Below are positions 42,814 to 52,623 of a stretch of DNA of 64,000 bases, piece after piece (position 1 is the stretch's first letter; each line of letters opens with the position of its first letter). A model generated the notes under the pieces. That model had not been told where the DNA came from, searched no databases, and saw only the letters and a list, made by a program, of their open reading frames with translations. A program made the position numbers and the translations under genes. Origin of the DNA: Achromobacter sp. AONIH1 (GTDB lineage Bacteria; Pseudomonadota; Gammaproteobacteria; Burkholderiales; Burkholderiaceae_B); contig NZ_CP026124.1 of assembly GCF_002902905.1 (NCBI RefSeq), positions 4,774,001-4,838,000 of the forward strand, read 5' to 3'.

Positions 42814-44078
42814 GAAAGTACGCCTACGCGACGCTTTGCGGCACGCTGCTGTTCTCCGGCAAGGCGGCGTTTGCCATCGAAACCAGCCTGCTGGACCGGC
42901 TGGCCCAGGAGCGCATCATCGGCGACGGACAGGCCCGCCCCCAGGCCTATCCCGTTCCCTCACAGCCCGGCGCGCCGCGCGCAGCCAGCCCGGCCCAGGC
43001 GCCCAGCGCCAACGCGGAACTCGTCGGCCAATTGCGACAGGCGAACGAACAGCTCCAGGAACTGGAACAGAAGCTGGCCGCGACGGAACAGGGCAACGCG
43101 CTGCTCACCGAGCAGCTGGCGCAGCGGCAGGCCCAAGGGAGCCGCTCGCCGGAATCCAGCGCCCTGGCCGCCGAGCAGGAACAGAATCAGGCCCGCATCC
43201 GCGAACTGGGCCAGCGGCTTGAAGACGCGCAAGCGCAAAGAGACGCCCTAGCGGCCGAACTCGCCAGCGCCAGGACGGCAACGGCAGGCAACGCCTCCCA
43301 AGACAGCGCGCTCAGCGCCGCCCTGGGCACGGCGCGAACCGAGATCGCCAGCCTGAAACAACAGACGGCGGACCTGCAGGCCGCCAACCAGCAGCTCAGG
43401 GATCAGCAACTGAGGGACCAGCAGGCCGCGCAATCCGCGCAACAGGCCAAGGCGGACAAGACAGGCGGCGCCGGGCGCGTCGTCATCAACGACGCGGCGC
43501 CCAAGGACGTGCGCGTCAGCTATGCCGTCGGCGCCTGGTACGCGGAAAGCGCGCCGCAGGAAACCCAGAAGTTCGCGTCCATCGGCAAGAAGCTGGACCT
43601 GCAGGCGTTCTCGCAGGGCTTCACCGACAAGATCAACAATCGCCTGCAGCTGCCCCAGGCCAAACTCTCGGCCGAACTCGACGGCGCGCAACAGCAGCTG
43701 GAAACCGCCATGCTGTCCAAGAATGAAAAAGAGAGCAAGGTCCTGCTGGCGGCGGCCGCGAAGGAAAAAGGCGCGGTCAAGATGCCGGACGGCGTGATCT
43801 ACAGGATTCTCGACAAAGGCAAGTCGCCGAGCGTGTCGGACAAGAACGAAATCCTGTTCGACATCGAAGAACAGCTCTCCACGGGCGAAGAACTGGTCCG
43901 GGAAACTCGCAGCAGCCACGTCAAGGACCTGCCGCCGCTGTTCCAGAGCATCGTCAAGCAGCTGGGGCTTGGCGGCTCGGCGAAGATCCTGACCCCCGTG
44001 ACGCAGGCCCATGCCGCATCGGGCATCCCGCCGGGCACCGTTTCGATCATCACGATCAAGCTGGCCGGCATCAAGTAG
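42810..44078 (+). CDS. Periplasmic FKBP/Mip-like protein with coiled coil
   Basis: Exported protein of 422 residues. The signal peptide ends at GKAAFA (about residue 22). Residues 65-215 form a Gln/Glu/Ala-rich coiled coil. Residues 233-325 match the Mip/FkpA dimerisation domain (VSYAVGAWYAES, LQAFSQGFTDKINN). Residues 326-422 resemble the start of an FKBP domain (KMPDGVIYRILDKGKSPSVS) but lack the usual Tyr-Thr-Gly and Phe-Asp segment, so prolyl isomerase activity is doubtful. It is translationally coupled to the small lipoprotein gene. A chaperone or structural role in the periplasm is inferred. Confidence 0.75.
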   Translation: MRKYAYATLCGTLLFSGKAAFAIETSLLDRLAQERIIGDGQARPQAYPVPSQPGAPRAASPAQAPSANAELVGQLRQANEQLQELEQKLAATEQGNALLTEQLAQRQAQGSRSPESSALAAEQEQNQARIRELGQRLEDAQAQRDALAAELASARTATAGNASQDSALSAALGTARTEIASLKQQTADLQAANQQLRDQQLRDQQAAQSAQQAKADKTGGAGRVVINDAAPKDVRVSYAVGAWYAESAPQETQKFASIGKKLDLQAFSQGFTDKINNRLQLPQAKLSAELDGAQQQLETAMLSKNEKESKVLLAAAAKEKGAVKMPDGVIYRILDKGKSPSVSDKNEILFDIEEQLSTGEELVRETRSSHVKDLPPLFQSIVKQLGLGGSAKILTPVTQAHAASGIPPGTVSIITIKLAGIK

Positions 44079-44245
44079 ACTCAACAGCCTCCCCGCCCAG
44101 TGGCTCGCCACGTGCCCACAGCAGCGGATACCGCCAGTTTGTGGATGACTATCCTGGATGCCCCCACCCCGCCTGGGCTGGGGCGCTTCCGGGGTATCGG
44201 AAGCAAGTCGACTGCTGACATAAACTGGCAGTGGCAACTCCTAGC

Positions 44246-44656
44246 ATGAGGGCTCATGCAACCACCACGGAGCCCATCTTGCCCTCTCCCATCCCCGCGC
44301 GCCTCAACCTGTTCCTGCTGTACGTGGCCGACCCCCTGGCCAGCGTGGCCTTCTACCAACGCCTGCTCGACCGCGAGCCCCTGGACGCCTTTCCCAGCTA
44401 TGCCGCCTTCGCGCTGGAAGGCGGTCACACGCTCGGCCTGTGGGCCTCGCACCGCGTCAGCCCGCCGCCGCCCGTCTCCGGCCATCGCAGCGAAGTCGCC
44501 TTCACCGTCGCCGATGACGACGCGGTGCGGGGCCTGCACGCGCACTGGCAGACGCTGGGCGTGCCCATCGAGCAACCACCTGTCGCCGAAGTCTTCGGAT
44601 TGACCTTCGTCGCCCTGGATCCCGACGGTCATCGCATCCGCGTCTGCCCGCGCTGA
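44246..44656 (+). CDS. VOC superfamily (glyoxalase-like) protein
   Basis: Cytosolic protein of 136 residues in the vicinal oxygen chelate fold. It has ARLNLFLLYVADPLASVAFY as the first beta-alpha unit, HTLGLWASHRV in the middle and the closing FVALDPDGHRIRVCPR. Proteins with this ending are often called bleomycin- or fosfomycin-resistance-like, but no substrate can be assigned. The start is uncertain: the Met at 44246 is used, another Met lies at 44255 and a GTG at 44231. The next gene begins 77 bp later. Confidence 0.8.
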   Translation: MRAHATTTEPILPSPIPARLNLFLLYVADPLASVAFYQRLLDREPLDAFPSYAAFALEGGHTLGLWASHRVSPPPPVSGHRSEVAFTVADDDAVRGLHAHWQTLGVPIEQPPVAEVFGLTFVALDPDGHRIRVCPR

Positions 44657-44733
44657 ACGTCGCCGTCTTCACGCCCGTTCAAGACCCGGCGCGACGCCCG
44701 CGCGAGCATGGCGGCTTTGCCAGGAACCGCGCC

Positions 44734-45207
44734 ATGCACGACCCGACCGCCGCCGGCGGCCCCATCGAATCGCCCGCCACGTCCGCGCCCGTCCCGCCGG
44801 AAAAAGTCGTCATCGTGGTGTCGGCCGGCCTGGCCCTGGGCCAGGCGGCCAACGCCGCCGCCTGCATCGCCGCCGGCCTGGGCGCGGGCCTGCCCGGCTG
44901 GGCCGCTCGGCCGCTGCGGGATGTGGACGGACTGCAATCATTCGCTATCTCGCACCTGCCCATCATCATCCTCAGCGCCAATGACGCGCAGATGGCCGCG
45001 CTGTGCGACCGCCTGCCCATGGAGCCGCCCGTCGGCGGCGGGCTGGCGCTGTTTCCCGCCTATGCGCAAGGCATCCACGACTGCCACGCCTATTGGGAGC
45101 GCCACCGGGAATCCGCGCATCGCCGCCTGCCCATGGTGGGCATCGGACTGGCCGGCGCGCGGCGCTGGATCAATGGACTGACGGGCAGCCTGCCGATGCT
45201 GCGGTAG
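44734..45207 (+). CDS. DUF2000 family protein
   Basis: Cytosolic protein of 157 residues resembling DUF2000, a family with a peptidyl-tRNA-hydrolase II-like fold. The first strand and helix are EKVVIVVSAGLALGQAANAA, then ISHLPIIILSANDAQMAALC. The C-terminus is LPMVGIGLAGARRWINGLTG. No catalytic role is established. AGGAA upstream of the ATG supports the start. Its stop codon TAG (45205-45207) is contributed by the first bases of the MITE-like element. Confidence 0.78.
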   Translation: MHDPTAAGGPIESPATSAPVPPEKVVIVVSAGLALGQAANAAACIAAGLGAGLPGWAARPLRDVDGLQSFAISHLPIIILSANDAQMAALCDRLPMEPPVGGGLALFPAYAQGIHDCHAYWERHRESAHRRLPMVGIGLAGARRWINGLTGSLPMLR

Positions 45208-45367
45208 TGTGCTGTCCCGTAGATACGTCCGCATGACGAAATTCATCCATAGACGTCAGGGCTAGGCGCAAACCGCAGTGATAAGCGTAGGTATCACGAG
45301 GATTTGCAACGACGCCATGGCGGCTAGGGGTGGATTTCGTGCGGGCGTATCTGCGGGACAGCACACT
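45206..45367. repeat. 162-bp MITE-like element with long terminal inverted repeats
   Basis: Bounded by AGTGTGCTGTCCCG and CGGGACAGCACACT, with imperfect inverted arms of about 40 bases (GTAGATACGTCCGCA on the left against TGCGGGCGTATCTGC on the right). The middle 80 bases hold no gene. No clear target duplication is seen. A single arm recurs at 20033-20071. It may be a non-autonomous transposable element or a large hairpin repeat. Confidence 0.75.
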
Positions 45368-45421
45368 GGGCCGGCACGATGCCACGCGCCCGCGCCGGGC
45401 CGTCAAGAACGTCGAAACGCC

Positions 45422-46213
45422 CTAGCCCTTCTTCGGCGGCTGGGCTTCCAGGAATTCGGCGCAATCCGGCACGGGCGTGGCGGGCCGATACACCGAACCG
45501 TCCTCTTTCCATTTGTAGGTGACGGTGTAGCTGCACTGTTTGTCGGCCTGCGGCTGCGACTGCGCCGCCGTCGGCGCCGGCAGCTTGCTCGAATCCGCAT
45601 AGCGGCTGGCCCCCGCCGGTGCACGCGTGGCCTGAGTGGTGACCTGCAGGTCCGGATACGACTGCCCGCCCGCCACCGCCTTGAGCACGGCGTCGTAGCG
45701 ATACTGATCCATGCAATTAGCCTCGCGTCGCTGCTGATCCGATTCGTTGAAGCAGGATCGTATCGACGCCTTGGCGCTAAGGGGCATCACGTGCACCAGG
45801 CCCGAGACCTTCTGGTCCAGATCGACCATGAACAGGTACAGGTCCTTGCGCGAGAAACTGCCGCCCGAAAACTGGATTTCCTGCTTGTAGTCCGGCGCGG
45901 CGGGGCCGATCACGCCAACCAGGGCGCGCTCCTCGCTCAGGCGTATCAGGTGCGGCCAGACGGTGAAGTTGGAAAAGTTCGGAATATCCGGCAAGTCCCA
46001 GATGCGGTAATCGGCGCGCAGGCTACGGCTGGACGCAAAGGGACCGTTGTCCTCGAATCCGCCGTCCAGCTTGATCCCGACGCACCAATCGGCCTGCTCA
46101 TTGCAGTACAGCTTGTTCTGCGGGTTCAGCTTCAACGCTTCGACATCGGGCTGGGCCGCGGCGGCAAGGGCGGGCAAGGCGGCGCACATCAGCAGCGCAA
46201 GGGTCTTCTTCAT
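45422..46213 (-). CDS. Secreted protein of unknown function
   Basis: Exported protein of 263 residues. The signal peptide (MKKTLALLMCAALPALAAAA) precedes a Cys-containing mature protein with CNEQADWCVGIKLDGGFE and a later Cys pair (SIRSCFNES, REANCMDQY) that suggest disulfides. The C-terminal third is Gln/Pro/Ala-rich, then CSYTVTYKWKEDGSVYRP. No family is recognised. It stands alone, flanked by the MITE-like element and a convergent-free gap to the LysR gene. A periplasmic or surface role is all that can be inferred. Confidence 0.72.
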   Translation of the reverse strand: MKKTLALLMCAALPALAAAAQPDVEALKLNPQNKLYCNEQADWCVGIKLDGGFEDNGPFASSRSLRADYRIWDLPDIPNFSNFTVWPHLIRLSEERALVGVIGPAAPDYKQEIQFSGGSFSRKDLYLFMVDLDQKVSGLVHVMPLSAKASIRSCFNESDQQRREANCMDQYRYDAVLKAVAGGQSYPDLQVTTQATRAPAGASRYADSSKLPAPTAAQSQPQADKQCSYTVTYKWKEDGSVYRPATPVPDCAEFLEAQPPKKG

Positions 46214-46308
46214 CGTGGTACCTGGCGGGCGGGAATACGGTGGCGCATTGTGGCGCAGTTTTTCCAGTGGGGCGTCACCAATTGTTTAAATGGCAACGAA
46301 TTCTCGGT

Positions 46309-47238
46309 TCAGCCCGCAACGCCCAGCAGGCCGGGTTGCCCCTCATGCGCGGCCTGGGCGCGCCGCAGGATGTACTCGATCATCATCGCGATGGCGCGCG
46401 GATGGTGGCGGTTAGGCATGTACAGCATATACATGGCGCGACCGAAGATGCTCAGCCGCCAGTCCGGCAGCGCCTGCAGCAGCTCGCCACGCGCCACGTC
46501 CTCGTGCACCACGTAGTCGGGCACGATGCCCACGCCCAGACCGGCGCGCATGGCGTCGCGCAGGAAGGCGTAATTGCGCGAGAGCACGGTGGGCTCCAGC
46601 ACCACATGCTGCCGTGGCTGGCCGCCGTAATAGGCCGACAGCCGCAGCGGCCGGCCGATGACGGCGGCGCTGATGACGGGGCGGCGCGCCAGGTCCTCGG
46701 GCATCGCGGGCAGCCCCTTGGCCTCGGCATAGGCGCGCGAGGCGCAGGCCACGTAGCGGACCTGTCCCAGTTCACGCGCCACCAGGTTCTGCGGCGGTTC
46801 CGACATGATGCGCACCGCGATGTCGACCTCGTCGCGCAGCAGATCGTCCACGCTGTTCTCGAACAGCACGTCCAGCACGATGTCGGGATAGTCGCGCTTG
46901 AACTCCAGCAGCCAGGGCGTCATGACGAACTGGCCGTAGCCGCTGGGCACGCTGAGCCGGACCTTGCCCTGCGGCGTCTTGCCCAGGCTCTGCACCGACT
47001 CGCGCGCGGCGACCAGCTCGTCCTGGATGCTGCGGCCGTGCTGGTAGAGCTTCAGCCCGATCTCGGTGGCTTCCACGCGGCGCGTGCTGCGCCGCACCAG
47101 CTGCATGCCGACCGACCGCTCCAGCTGGCTCAGGTGGTAGCTGACATTGGCGCGGGTCATCTTGAGCCGGCGCGCGGCCTCGCTCAGATTGCCCGCGTCC
47201 AGGATCTCCACCAGCAGGGTCAGGGATTTGGTGTCCAT
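46309..47238 (-). CDS. LysR family transcriptional regulator
   Basis: 309-residue LysR-type regulator. The helix-turn-helix is at about 10-60 (NLSEAARRLKMTRANVSYHL) and the effector domain at about 90-295. It is divergent from the acyl-CoA operon starting at 47479, with an AT-rich interval (47265-47345) that repeats TTGTCAA/TGTCAAT motifs. It is the likely regulator of that operon; the effector is probably the acid or its CoA ester. Confidence 0.92.
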   Translation of the reverse strand: MDTKSLTLLVEILDAGNLSEAARRLKMTRANVSYHLSQLERSVGMQLVRRSTRRVEATEIGLKLYQHGRSIQDELVAARESVQSLGKTPQGKVRLSVPSGYGQFVMTPWLLEFKRDYPDIVLDVLFENSVDDLLRDEVDIAVRIMSEPPQNLVARELGQVRYVACASRAYAEAKGLPAMPEDLARRPVISAAVIGRPLRLSAYYGGQPRQHVVLEPTVLSRNYAFLRDAMRAGLGVGIVPDYVVHEDVARGELLQALPDWRLSIFGRAMYMLYMPNRHHPRAIAMMIEYILRRAQAAHEGQPGLLGVAG

Positions 47239-47314
47239 GTCGGCCTATCGTCGTTCGATTGCGTTCCGCTGCATTGTCAAATTTTATTGATCGCTGTGTC
47301 AATTATTGATGGCA

Positions 47315-47343
47315 TTGTCAAGACTTCTTTGCTGATTAAGAAT
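47315..47343 (+). promoter_or_regulatory. Candidate promoter of the acyl-CoA operon
   Basis: TTGTCA (47315-47320), a 17-base spacer and AAGAAT (47338-47343) in the AT-rich LysR/operon interval. Further TGTCAA-type half-sites just upstream (around 47276 and 47297) could be LysR contacts. The match is moderate. Confidence 0.45.
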
Positions 47344-47478
47344 TAGGCGCAGGGCCTGGATCGTTTCAAACGGTCCATGAATCCAGCCCTTACGCCGCGC
47401 CCCCAGGGGCCTGTCGCCTGCGATGGCGGCCCGGCGATGAAGAAACCGGCCACGGAGATGGCCAAGGAGACGCAAGCC

Positions 47479-48915
<1,437 letters not shown>

Positions 48916-48958
48916 ACGCGGCGCCGCCCGCCCCTTCCCCTTCCTGCGAGTACGCGAC

Positions 48959-50137
48959 ATGAGAGAAGCCGTCATCGTCTCCACCGCACGCACGCCCATC
49001 ACCAAGGCGCAGCGCGGCGAATTCAACCTGATCGCCGGTCCCACCCTGGCGGCGCACGCCGTGCGCGCCGCGGTGGAACGCGCCGGCCTGGACCCGGCCC
49101 TGATCGAGGACGCGCTGATCGGCTGCGGCTATCCCGAGGGCGCCACCGGCCGCAACATCGGCCGCCAGGCCGTGATCCGCGCCGGGCTGCCCGAGTCCGT
49201 GGGCGGCGCCACCATCAACCGCTACTGCGCCTCGGGCCTGCAGGCCATCGCTTCGGCGGCCGCGCGCATCGTGATGGACGGCGCGCCGGCCATGATCGCC
49301 GGCGGCGTCGAATGCGTTTCGCAGATCCGCACCCGCGACGACGGCGTCAGCGGTCTGGATCCGTGGCTGCTGGCGCACAAGCCCGAGCTGTACCTGCCCA
49401 TGATCGAGACCGCCGACATCGTCGCCGCCCGCTACGGCATCAGCCGCGAGGCGCAGGACCGCTACGCGGCGCAAAGCCAGCAGCGCACCGAGGCGGCCCA
49501 GGCCGCCGGCCGCTATCGGGAAGAGATCATTCCGGTCACCACGGTCATGGCCGTGACCGACCGCGCCACCGGAGCCGCCAGCGAGCGCGAAGTCACCGTG
49601 GACCGCGACACCTGCAACCGCCCCGGCACGACCTACGAGGCGCTAGCCGCGCTCAAGCCGGTTCGCGGGGACGGCCAGTTCGTCACGGCCGGCAATGCCT
49701 CGCAGCTGTCCGACGGCGCGGCCGCCTGCGTGCTGATGGAAGCGGCCGAGGCCCGCCGCGCCGGCATCGCGCCGCTGGGCGTCTTCCGGGGCCTGGCCAT
49801 CGCCGGCTGCGAGCCCGACGAGATGGGCATCGGCCCCGTCCATGCCGTGCCAAAACTGCTGGCGCGGCATGGCTTGAAGGTGGACGACATCGACCTGTGG
49901 GAGCTGAACGAAGCCTTCGCCTCGCAAGTGCTGTACTGCCAGCAGCGCCTGGGCATTCCAATGGAACGACTGAACGTGAACGGCGGCGCCATCGCGCTGG
50001 GACATCCCTTCGGCGTCACCGGCGCGCGGCTGGCCGGCCATGTGCTGCTGGAAGGTCGCCGCCGGGGCGCGCGGTACGCGGTGGTCACGATGTGCGTGGG
50101 CGGCGGCATGGGCGCCGCCGGATTGTTCGAAATGTAG
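48959..50137 (+). CDS. Acetyl-CoA acyltransferase (thiolase)
   Basis: Thiolase of 392 residues cleaving a 3-ketoacyl-CoA with CoA, the last step of a beta-oxidation cycle. Catalytic residues are intact: acyl-accepting Cys90 ([10 protein letters not shown]), His349 ([11 protein letters not shown]) and Cys379 ([10 protein letters not shown]). Length and motifs match degradative thiolases of the FadA/PaaJ class. It lies 43 bp after the dehydrogenase. A REP-like repeat separates it from the acyl-CoA dehydrogenases. Confidence 0.95.
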   Translation: MREAVIVSTARTPITKAQRGEFNLIAGPTLAAHAVRAAVERAGLDPALIEDALIGCGYPEGATGRNIGRQAVIRAGLPESVGGATINRYCASGLQAIASAAARIVMDGAPAMIAGGVECVSQIRTRDDGVSGLDPWLLAHKPELYLPMIETADIVAARYGISREAQDRYAAQSQQRTEAAQAAGRYREEIIPVTTVMAVTDRATGAASEREVTVDRDTCNRPGTTYEALAALKPVRGDGQFVTAGNASQLSDGAAACVLMEAAEARRAGIAPLGVFRGLAIAGCEPDEMGIGPVHAVPKLLARHGLKVDDIDLWELNEAFASQVLYCQQRLGIPMERLNVNGGAIALGHPFGVTGARLAGHVLLEGRRRGARYAVVTMCVGGGMGAAGLFEM

Positions 50138-50140
50138 AGC

Positions 50141-50220
50141 CCACCCCGAGCGCTACGCGCTCCCCTCAAGGGGCGCCGCTACGGACCGGCAAAGCCGGCT
50201 CCGTGCGGCCCCGGTCGAGG
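50141..50220. repeat. Interspersed intergenic repeat, single unit
   Basis: Related to 12649-12803: GAGCGCTACGCGCTCCC, GGGGCGCCGCTACGGACCGG and the CCGGCAAAGCCGG hairpin. It lies between the thiolase and the first acyl-CoA dehydrogenase within one operon. Confidence 0.8.
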
Positions 50221-50271
50221 GCACCGATTTTCTTGCGACGATATTGGCGCACAGCGCCACGGATGACTGAT

Positions 50272-51462
50272 ATGGATCTGGAATTCACTGCCGAAGAAAC
50301 CGCGTTCCGCGACGAGGTGCGGGCCTTCCTGGCCGCGCAACTGCCGGCCGCGCTGTCCGACAAGGTGTTGCGCGGCAGGCCGCTGACGCGCGAGGACATG
50401 GCTGGCTGGCACGCCGTGCTGAACCGGCGCGGCTGGCTGGCCAGCCATTGGCCGGTGGAGTACGGCGGCACCGGCTGGAGCAGCACGCAGAAGTTCATCT
50501 TCGATAACGAGTGCGCGCTGGCCGGTGCGCCGCGCATCGTGCCCTTTGGCCTGAGCATGCTGGGACCGGTGCTGATCAAGTACGGCAGCGAGGCACAGAA
50601 GCGCCATTGGCTGCCGCGCATCCTGGACGGCACGGACTGGTGGTGCCAGGGCTATTCCGAGCCGGGCGCGGGGTCCGACCTGGCCGCCGTCCAGACCACG
50701 GCGGTGCGCGATGGCGACGATTACATCGTCAACGGCCAGAAGACCTGGACCACGCTGGGCCACTACGCCAACATGATCTTCTGCCTGGTGCGCACCTCGC
50801 ACGAGGGCCGGCGCCAGGAAGGCATCAGCTTCCTGCTGATCGACATGCGCAGCCCGGGCGTGGAAGTACGCCCCATCATCACGCTGGACGGCGAGCACGA
50901 GGTCAACGAGGTGTTCTTCTCGAACGTGCGGGTGCCGGCCGCGAACCTGGTGGGCGAGGAAAACCGGGGCTGGACCTGCGCCAAGTACCTGCTGACCTAT
51001 GAACGCACCAACATCGCCGGCGTCGGGCAGTCGACGGCGGCGCTGGCCCGCTTGAAGGCCGTGGCCGCGCGCCAGCGCCGCAACGGCCGCCCGCTGGCCG
51101 ACGACCCCGACTTCGCCGCGCGCCTGGCGCGGGTGGAGATCGAACTGGCCAACATGCGCACCACCAACCTGCGCGTGGTGGCCGCCGTCGCGGGCGGCGG
51201 CGCGCCGGGCGCGGAAAGCTCGATGCTGAAGATACGCGGCACCCTGATCCGCCAGGAAATCACCGCGCTGAACCGCCGCGCCATGGGTCCTTATGCCCGG
51301 GTCGGCGACGGCGGGACGCTGCATGGCGCCGACACGCCCATCGGGCCGGACGGCGCCGACACCGCCTCGGCGCAATACTTCAACAACCGCAAGCTGTCGA
51401 TCTTCGGCGGCTCCAATGAAATCCAGAAAAACATCATCGCCAAGATGATCCTGGGACTGTGA
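50272..51462 (+). CDS. Acyl-CoA dehydrogenase, first of a pair
   Basis: FAD-dependent acyl-CoA dehydrogenase of 396 residues. It has the FAD/substrate motif WWCQGYSEPGAGSDLAAVQT, the QKTWTTLGHYANMIF core and the C-terminal FGGSNEIQKNIIAKMILGL. Glu244 in LTYERTN sits where catalytic Glu is found in the FadE26-like half of heteromeric steroid-type enzymes; this is an alignment by eye. An alternative Met at 50263 adds three residues. The second dehydrogenase follows 9 bp later, suggesting an alpha2-beta2 enzyme. Confidence 0.92.
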   Translation: MDLEFTAEETAFRDEVRAFLAAQLPAALSDKVLRGRPLTREDMAGWHAVLNRRGWLASHWPVEYGGTGWSSTQKFIFDNECALAGAPRIVPFGLSMLGPVLIKYGSEAQKRHWLPRILDGTDWWCQGYSEPGAGSDLAAVQTTAVRDGDDYIVNGQKTWTTLGHYANMIFCLVRTSHEGRRQEGISFLLIDMRSPGVEVRPIITLDGEHEVNEVFFSNVRVPAANLVGEENRGWTCAKYLLTYERTNIAGVGQSTAALARLKAVAARQRRNGRPLADDPDFAARLARVEIELANMRTTNLRVVAAVAGGGAPGAESSMLKIRGTLIRQEITALNRRAMGPYARVGDGGTLHGADTPIGPDGADTASAQYFNNRKLSIFGGSNEIQKNIIAKMILGL

Positions 51463-51471
51463 GGGCCGGCC

Positions 51472-52623
51472 ATGAATTTTGAGCACACCGAAGACCGCCG
51501 CATGCTGTCCGACATGCTGCGGCGCTTTGTCGCCGAGCAGTACGACATCGCCACGCGCCACCGCAACGCCGGCGCCGAGCGCGGCCATAGCCCGGAATTC
51601 TGGCGCCGCTATGCCGAGCTGGGCGCCATCGGCGCGCTGTTCGCCGAGCGCGACGGCGGCTTGGGCGGCGCCGGTTTCGACATCGCCGTGGTGTTCGAGG
51701 CGCTGGGGCGCGGCCTGGTGGTCGAGCCCTTCCTGGACGCGCTCATGGTGGGCAGCGCCATCGCCCAGGCCGGCACGCCGGCGCAGCGCGAATCGCTGGA
51801 CGGCCTGATCGCCGGCGAGCAGGTCGCGGCGCTGGCCTGCGCCGAGCCGGATGCCGGCTACGAACTGTCGCGCGTCTCGACCCACGCCGAGCGCGACGGC
51901 GCGGGCTGGCGGCTGCGCGGGACCAAGGCCGTGGTCAACGCCGGCGGGCACGCCGACCTGTACCTGGTGTCGGCGCGCACGTCCGGCGCCGGAGACGAGG
52001 AAGACGGCATCAGCCTGTTCCTGGTCGAGGCCAGCGCGCCGGGCCTGAGCGCCCGTGGCTACGCGCTGGTCGACGGCGGCCGCGCGGCCGAGCTGACGCT
52101 GGACCAGGTGCGCGTGCCGCAAGCGGCGCTGCTGGGCCAGGCCGGCGCCGGCCACGCGCTGCTGGAACACGCTACCGGACGCGGCCTGCTGGCGCTGTGC
52201 GCCGAGGCCCTGGGCGCGATGGACTGCGCCCGCGACGCCACGCTGGAATATCTGCGCACGCGCCGCCAGTTCGGCGCGCCCATCGGCAGCTTCCAGGCGC
52301 TGCAGCACCGCATGGCCGATCTGTTGCTGGAGATCGAGCAGGCGCGTTCGGCGGTGATCAACGCCGCCACCGCGCTCGACCTGCCCGACCGGCTGGCGCG
52401 CGAACAGGCGCTGTCGGCGGCCAAGTACACCATCGGCCGGATCGGCACGCTGGTGGCCGAGGAAAGCATCCAGCTGCACGGCGGCATCGGCATGACCTGG
52501 GAACTGCCGCTGGCCCACTACGCCAAGCGGCTGGTCATGATCGACCACCAGCTGGGCGACGAGGACCACCATCTGCGGCGCTACATCGCGCTGGGCCGCC
52601 AACGCGACCGGAGCGCATCATGA
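51472..52623 (+). CDS. Acyl-CoA dehydrogenase, second of a pair
   Basis: Acyl-CoA dehydrogenase-like protein of 383 residues. It has the N-terminal helical domain, a reduced FAD-binding strand segment (ALACAEPDAGYELSRVSTHA) and the C-terminal region RRQFGAPIGSFQALQHRMAD, LHGGIGMTWELPLAHYAKR. That ending is typical of the partner subunit in two-gene ACADs. It overlaps the acyl-CoA synthetase gene by four bases. It may be catalytically dependent on the first protein. Confidence 0.92.
   Translation: MNFEHTEDRRMLSDMLRRFVAEQYDIATRHRNAGAERGHSPEFWRRYAELGAIGALFAERDGGLGGAGFDIAVVFEALGRGLVVEPFLDALMVGSAIAQAGTPAQRESLDGLIAGEQVAALACAEPDAGYELSRVSTHAERDGAGWRLRGTKAVVNAGGHADLYLVSARTSGAGDEEDGISLFLVEASAPGLSARGYALVDGGRAAELTLDQVRVPQAALLGQAGAGHALLEHATGRGLLALCAEALGAMDCARDATLEYLRTRRQFGAPIGSFQALQHRMADLLLEIEQARSAVINAATALDLPDRLAREQALSAAKYTIGRIGTLVAEESIQLHGGIGMTWELPLAHYAKRLVMIDHQLGDEDHHLRRYIALGRQRDRSAS

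Noticed and set aside
47377..47478. N-terminal extension of the 3-hydroxyacyl-CoA dehydrogenase to 47377
   Set aside because: No ribosome site supports it and the residues resemble no family member; AAGGAG at 47464-47469 points to 47479.
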